From Trichocoleus sp. (lineage in GTDB: Bacteria > Cyanobacteriota > Cyanobacteriia > Elainellales > Elainellaceae), in NCBI GenBank assembly GCA_036702865.1, contig DATNQD010000036.1, forward strand, positions 62,001 to 126,000: a stretch of 64,000 nt of DNA, given 5' to 3'. Positions 59,497-64,000 of the stretch are shown here, in pieces. The position numbers were made by a program, and so were the translations under genes. The notes below the pieces were generated by a model that was not told the origin of the DNA, searched no databases, and saw only the letters and a program-made list of their open reading frames with translations. Each line of letters begins with the position of its first letter. Within the stretch, counting starts at the first letter, position 1.

Positions 59497-61656
59497 CTAA
59501 CCAGCTTTCACGATCGCCCCAAAGTCTGCTAAAACTCGTGCATGATTTCGCAGCAGTCCTAGCAAATTAAGTCGGTTGCGGCGGATATCCAGATCGTCTG
59601 CCATCACCATGACGCTCTGCGGACCATCGAAGAAATTACTGACGACTGGCGCAATTTCTGTTAGCCCATTGACGAGTGTTTGGTAGTCTCGCTCTGCCTG
59701 TGCTGACTGAGTTTGGGGTACGAGTTGGACGATCGCATCATAAAGTGCCTGCTCAGAGGGCTGTTGGAATAAGGCTGGCTGCACCACAGATTTTGGATCA
59801 AGCTGTTTTTTGTCGAGATCGCCCTGAGCCGCCAGACGAGAAGCCCGGTTCACCGTTTCATAAATGTGGTTGAGTGCGCCATTTCGGCGAATGGTTTGCA
59901 AGAATTGTGCGCGATCGCGCACGTCCAGCAGCGCTTGTAAGGCTCTATCTGTATACTCTGGGTCGTTTTCGCCTAATACAGCGTTGACCAGGTCATAGTC
60001 GATCGAGCGGTCTTCCTGTAATAGGGTACGGATGCGCTGGAGGAAGAATTCTCGCAGTTGATCGTGCAGGCTATTCGCATCCTTGATACCACTAGGTAGG
60101 GTGGTCTGAAAGTCTGCAATGATTTGCTCAAGCAGGTGATCCAGGTTCAGCGGCAGATCGGTTGCCCAGGCAATATTGACGATCGCGGTTGCTGCCCGTC
60201 TTAAGGCAAAGGGATCTGAAGAGCCAGTCGGGATCATGCCCAGGCTGAAAATGCTAATCAAGGTATCGAGCCGATCCGCCAGACCAACAACCTGTCCGGT
60301 GAGGGTATTGGGGAGGCGATCAGTGGCACCACGGGGCAGGTAATGCTCGAAGATAGCAGTTGCCACAGCCGCAGGCTCACCGCTTGCCAGGGCATATTTT
60401 TCGCCCATCACGCCCTGCAATTCGGGGAACTCACCCACCATTTGCGTGACGAGATCCGCCTTACAAAGCAGTGCTGCCCGCTGAATGGGGGTCTTATCGG
60501 CATCGCTTAAATTCAGTTGGGTAGCAATCCGATCGGCGATTTGCCCAATTCGATCGACTTTTTGCCGCACTGAGCCGAGGTCTTCTTGAAAGGTAACGGT
60601 TTCTAGACGAGGAAGATAGGCTTCTAAGGGCTGCTTGCGATCGAGGTCGAAGAAGTATTTGCCATCAGAGAGACGGGCACGAATGACGCGGGCATTTCCG
60701 GCAGCAATAATGTCCGACTTCATCGGGTCGCCATTTGAGATGGTGATGAAATAGGGCAATAGCTCAGTTGATTCCTCTGATTTGAGGATCGGAAAATACC
60801 GCTGATGGCTTTCCATCTCTGTCACAATCACTTCTGCCGGAAGCTCCAAAAATTCGGGGTCAAACTTGCCGACGACTGCTGTTGGAAACTCAACCAAATC
60901 CCGGACTTCTTGCAGCAAGTGAGGGGAAATTGAGGCAAATCCTTGCACCGATTGCGCTGCCGATCGCGCCTGCTCTTCAATTTCAATCTGTCGTTTACTC
61001 GAACTCACCTCAACATAAGCCTGACGTAGCGTTTCAGGATAGGCTGCCGCATGAGGAATGACCACTGGAGCTGGGTGTAAAACGCGATGCCCCTGAGAAA
61101 TTCGATCGCTGGTGCAGCTTTCAGACCCATTGACCAGGGTTAGCGGCAGAACAGCATCATCCAGGAGGGCAACGAGCCAGCGAATTGGACGTGGGAAGCG
61201 CAAGTCACCATCTCCCCAACGCATAAACCGTTTGCCTTCCAGACTGGTAATCCACTGGGGCACAAGTTCAGTGAGAATCTCAGCCGTTGGACGACCCGGA
61301 ATCGATTGCTTGACGAAGACAAACTCCCCTTTATCCGTCGATCGCACTTCCAGTGCAGAAACATCCACTCCTCTCGATCGAGCAAATCCTTCAGCCGCCT
61401 TTGTTGGCTTGCCATCCTTAAAAGCGTTTTGAGCCGCAGGCCCCTTTACCTCTTCTTCTCGATCGGGCTGCCGCACTGGCAAACCCTGAATGAGGACGGC
61501 AAGGCGGCGGGGGGTTGCGTAAACTTCCACCGACTCAAACGAAAGAAATGCTTCGCTTAAGCGAGGGGGGATGCTCGATCGCCATTGGGCTAACGCATCG
61601 TTGACAAAACTGGCTGGTAATTCTTCGGTTCCAACTTCTAACAAAAAGGCTGTCAT
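59497..61656 (-). CDS. glyS: Glycyl-tRNA synthetase beta subunit
   Basis: The beta subunit of the two-subunit GlyRS is needed for glycine activation together with alpha (glyQ, not in the window). I start at the ATG at 61656 (719 residues) because the protein then begins [17 protein letters not shown] and GGGGAG lies just upstream; the frame also extends to a TTG at 61677. Hallmarks are the [20 protein letters not shown] segment, a central [30 protein letters not shown], and a C-terminal DALR-like anticodon region ending [18 protein letters not shown]. Confidence 0.96.
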   Translation of the reverse strand: MTAFLLEVGTEELPASFVNDALAQWRSSIPPRLSEAFLSFESVEVYATPRRLAVLIQGLPVRQPDREEEVKGPAAQNAFKDGKPTKAAEGFARSRGVDVSALEVRSTDKGEFVFVKQSIPGRPTAEILTELVPQWITSLEGKRFMRWGDGDLRFPRPIRWLVALLDDAVLPLTLVNGSESCTSDRISQGHRVLHPAPVVIPHAAAYPETLRQAYVEVSSSKRQIEIEEQARSAAQSVQGFASISPHLLQEVRDLVEFPTAVVGKFDPEFLELPAEVIVTEMESHQRYFPILKSEESTELLPYFITISNGDPMKSDIIAAGNARVIRARLSDGKYFFDLDRKQPLEAYLPRLETVTFQEDLGSVRQKVDRIGQIADRIATQLNLSDADKTPIQRAALLCKADLVTQMVGEFPELQGVMGEKYALASGEPAAVATAIFEHYLPRGATDRLPNTLTGQVVGLADRLDTLISIFSLGMIPTGSSDPFALRRAATAIVNIAWATDLPLNLDHLLEQIIADFQTTLPSGIKDANSLHDQLREFFLQRIRTLLQEDRSIDYDLVNAVLGENDPEYTDRALQALLDVRDRAQFLQTIRRNGALNHIYETVNRASRLAAQGDLDKKQLDPKSVVQPALFQQPSEQALYDAIVQLVPQTQSAQAERDYQTLVNGLTEIAPVVSNFFDGPQSVMVMADDLDIRRNRLNLLGLLRNHARVLADFGAIVKAG

Positions 61657-62018
61657 ACTCCCCTGGCTCAAACTCAAGCAATCAAACGAAATGGGTCAAT
61701 TTTTCTAGTTTACCGTGATGCGGTGGTATCAGCCGCAGAGCCATCAATGGAAGGAGAATTCTTGCCTGAACGTGGCGAGTTTGTCTGTAACCAGGGAACG
61801 CTATGAACGCAGGATGCTCATCATCGATCGACTCTTTTCCCAATTTCTTGAATTCTCTCAATGTCATGAGTCTCAGTGGATTCACCACAAATTGTTAAAA
61901 ACGTGCCACAACCCTTTATCCAGCGATAGGATATGCTCCAACAGCTGAACACCTCTTAGCTCCGTTGCTCTCTCCTCCGATTCAGGCAATCGAAACAGCG
62001 CAGTACAAAGGATCATGA
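61657..62018. other. 362-base gap between divergent glyS and the secreted hypothetical gene
   Basis: Contains the promoters of both divergent genes by position. Two short antiparallel frames overlap here, and neither looks like a protein. No repeat or hairpin of note. Confidence 0.45.
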
Positions 62019-62618
62019 ATGACTATGCATAGGATTCGTTTGGGTTCAAGTTTTATCTTGGCATTGCTCATCGCCGTTGCTGCCGATCGAGCCGTTGCCC
62101 TTCCTGGTCAAACGGTGGATGAAGTTGCTGCCTGGATTCAAGCTAACCCGACGCTCTTGCCTGCCAGCGGTGAGACTTTGATGGTGCGAAAGAGCGATAC
62201 TCCTGCTCGACGATTTAGCTTTGAAGCCTTACTGGTGTCTCCTGGTCGAGCTGCAACCGGAGAAGGCAGAGGCACCGTTCGCACCGAGCGCATCGCGCTA
62301 TTTGACATGACCAACGGAGTCACACCCGATCGCCTTGCAACTACGCTGCGCAACATCTATGGCGATGAAATCTATCAGGACTTTAACCAGGCGAACTTGG
62401 TCTATCGCTATCCCACTACCGATCAACAAGCCTCTGCCCAAAATCGAGATGCGCCCCTCCTCGAGTCCCTTCAGGGCGAAATCCGCCAGGGCAGCCGATT
62501 TGGCTATTGGATTGAAACAGTACAAACGCGGGACGGGCAGGCATACAACGGACAAATTAATGTGTTTCTGCTGGAAGACATTAATAAAATTGAGGCAGAG
62601 TTGCGCGATCGGGGATAG
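62019..62618 (+). CDS. Secreted hypothetical protein
   Basis: The 199-residue protein starts MTMHRIRLGSSFILALLIAV with a Sec signal peptide, probably cleaved after AVA before LPGQT. The mature part has no cysteines, membrane segments or recognisable motif. It contains WIQANPTLLPASGETLMVR, a central Arg-rich strand region and a C-terminal FGYWIETVQTRDGQAYNGQI strand. It is probably periplasmic. I do not recognise the family. The gene stands alone between glyS and the aminotransferase. Confidence 0.75.
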   Translation: MTMHRIRLGSSFILALLIAVAADRAVALPGQTVDEVAAWIQANPTLLPASGETLMVRKSDTPARRFSFEALLVSPGRAATGEGRGTVRTERIALFDMTNGVTPDRLATTLRNIYGDEIYQDFNQANLVYRYPTTDQQASAQNRDAPLLESLQGEIRQGSRFGYWIETVQTRDGQAYNGQINVFLLEDINKIEAELRDRG

Positions 62619-63063
62619 CAGAGCAGACGCAGGGAAGGAAAGATACTGAAGGTTTGAGACATTGTTGCCCAAAGTTGATCCTTGTACTTCGGGTGCAAAT
62701 TGCAGCGATTGCAAAGCAGGACGATCGATTGTTGTTTTTCTGTAAATTTCTTCATCTCAAGAGTCGTAAAAGCCACATTGTTTGTGTCACAAAATAGCTG
62801 CAAAACTGGTTGAAGGTTCTCTGCAACAGCGATTTGCTTTATGGACTCTTCACCGTCTATTGGTGTCTAAAATTACAAAGAATCATTCATAACAGAAGTA
62901 GCTCCCTTCAACTAAGACTGAACTCGCTCTCAAGGATCGCATCCTGTATCTCCAATGCTGGAGTTGCTGAAATGGCGATCGATGGATTTGAGTAAGCAGA
63001 AATTTGTCGATTCGGTTTGGTTTCCTGCTCCCGTTATTTACTTTCCCTGAGAATTCTGTCGCT
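62619..63063. other. 445-base gap upstream of the aminotransferase gene
   Basis: No supported gene. Open frames here are short and lack ribosome-binding sites. The right end should contain the aminotransferase promoter. No strong hairpin is visible after the secreted-protein gene. Confidence 0.4.
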
Positions 63064-64000
63064 ATGAATAATTTCGATACATCCGTTCCATTTGTTGATT
63101 TTCAATTTCAGCACCAGCCGATTCAACAGCAACTTGATCAGGCGATTCGAGCGGTGATCGAACAAGGAGACTACATTCTCGGTCAAGCAGTTGAAGAGTT
63201 TGAAGCGGCTTTTGCTCAGGCTTGTGGGACGGCTCAAGGCGTGGGTGTGGCTTGTGGAACAGATGCAATTGCGCTGGGGCTACAGGCTTGTGGAATTGGT
63301 CGGGGGGATGAAGTGCTGCTCCCGGCAAATACGTTTGTGGCAACGCTGATTGGAGTTTTGCGATCGGGTGCAACGCCTGTTTTAGTGGATTGTGATCTCC
63401 GAACTGGGTTGTTAGATGTCTTTGCCGCAGAACAGGCAATTACGCCCAGAACCAGAGCGATCGTTCCGGTGCATCTCTATGGTCAGATGGTGTCTCCGCG
63501 GGCTTTGTTGAACTTGGCAAGCACCTATGATCTGCTGATTTTTGAAGATGCGGCTCAAGCACATCTGGCGGAAAGAGAAGGCTATCGTGCCGGATCAATT
63601 GGCAGTGCAGCGGCGTTTAGCTTCTATCCCAGCAAAAACTTAGGTGCGTTTGGCGATGGTGGTATCGTTCTCACGTCTGAAGACATTGTGGCGCAAACGA
63701 CTCGATCGCTTCGCAACTATGGCGCACTCCGGAAATACTTTCACACCGATACGGGCACAAACAGCCGTCTCGATTCCATTCAGGCTGCCGTCCTCAATGT
63801 CAAACTGCCTCATCTGGCTCACTGGAATGCCGATCGCTACCGGGCAGCTCAACAATATGAAGCGCTGCTGCAACCGCTCGCAGAATATGGCATCATGCCG
63901 CTCGAAAATCACGTTGGCAGTGGTCATGTCTACCACCTTTACGTGGTTCGCATCACTGAGGCTTGCCCAATCGATCGGGTTGATTTGCAAACTGGGCTTA
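63064..64000 (+). CDS. DegT/DnrJ/EryC1/StrS-family sugar aminotransferase, 3' partial
   Basis: An uninterrupted frame runs from the ATG at 63064 to the right edge (312 codons seen). The start PFVDFQFQHQPIQQQLDQAI is typical of this PLP family. Also visible are GVACGTDAIALGLQACGI, the LPANTFVATLIGVLRSG segment, FEDAAQAHLA and the PLP-lysine motif FYPSKNLGAFGDGG. Relatives convert keto-sugars to amino-sugars for O-antigen, exopolysaccharide or antibiotic sugars. It may begin another surface-polysaccharide cluster beyond the window. The C-terminus is missing. Confidence 0.93.
   Translation, partial: MNNFDTSVPFVDFQFQHQPIQQQLDQAIRAVIEQGDYILGQAVEEFEAAFAQACGTAQGVGVACGTDAIALGLQACGIGRGDEVLLPANTFVATLIGVLRSGATPVLVDCDLRTGLLDVFAAEQAITPRTRAIVPVHLYGQMVSPRALLNLASTYDLLIFEDAAQAHLAEREGYRAGSIGSAAAFSFYPSKNLGAFGDGGIVLTSEDIVAQTTRSLRNYGALRKYFHTDTGTNSRLDSIQAAVLNVKLPHLAHWNADRYRAAQQYEALLQPLAEYGIMPLENHVGSGHVYHLYVVRITEACPIDRVDLQTGL

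Noticed and set aside
1-64000. tRNA, rRNA, CRISPR arrays and complete insertion sequences
   Set aside because: Scanned by eye for T-loop motifs, regularly spaced repeats and transposase motifs and found none; a tRNA or Rfam search could still reveal small RNAs.

Overview
The window is a 64 kb piece of a cyanobacterial chromosome, most likely a filamentous Leptolyngbya-type organism. The evidence is a photosystem I gene (psaK), Ycf35/DUF2997 proteins, a cyanobacterial-type pilB-pilT-pilC cluster, and very frequent GCGATCGC (HIP1) and GATCG motifs in nearly every gene. No rRNA, tRNA, CRISPR array, complete insertion sequence or prophage was seen.

Region 1 (1-11350) is an accessory surface-glycan block. 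A TPR-sulfotransferase runs off the left edge, followed by a TPR-methyltransferase-TPR-GT61 protein. Then, on the minus strand, come a small DUF4214-like protein, a sulfotransferase with a huge 14-residue-periodic coiled coil, a GT2-sulfotransferase fusion and a GT2 enzyme. The coiled-coil protein and the last GT2 share a C-terminal module that aligns without gaps. The block probably makes or decorates a sulfated, methylated extracellular glycan or glycoprotein.

Region 2 (11418-32220) is mostly housekeeping: dnaE (unsplit, no intein), a frameshifted NCS2-type permease, an O-methyltransferase, a CorC/CNNM-type protein, mfd, a Uma2 nuclease-like protein, a pentapeptide/HhH membrane protein, a GNAT-like protein, a small membrane protein, dnaA, rnhA with an extra C-terminal domain, ackA and psaK (TTG start).

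Region 3 (32292-41288) holds an FdhF/YdeP-type molybdoenzyme, a cold-shock-DUF1294 fusion, a DUF255 thioredoxin-domain protein, a cyanobacterial membrane protein, a second Uma2 protein and gatA.

Region 4 (41822-48894) holds pilB-pilT-pilC with a downstream hypothetical gene, and the DUF2997-Ycf35-ferredoxin cassette.

Region 5 (49011-64000) holds priA, a group 2 sigma factor with a long upstream region, a 1.16 kb stretch without a clear gene, an HD-GYP response regulator, glmU, a DnaA-box cluster that is a good oriC candidate, dnaN, glyS, a secreted hypothetical protein, and a DegT/DnrJ/EryC1-family aminotransferase cut by the right edge. dnaA and dnaN are about 29 kb apart, with the putative origin beside dnaN, as in other cyanobacteria. 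Several start codons were chosen from ribosome-binding sites and domain starts rather than the longest open frame.
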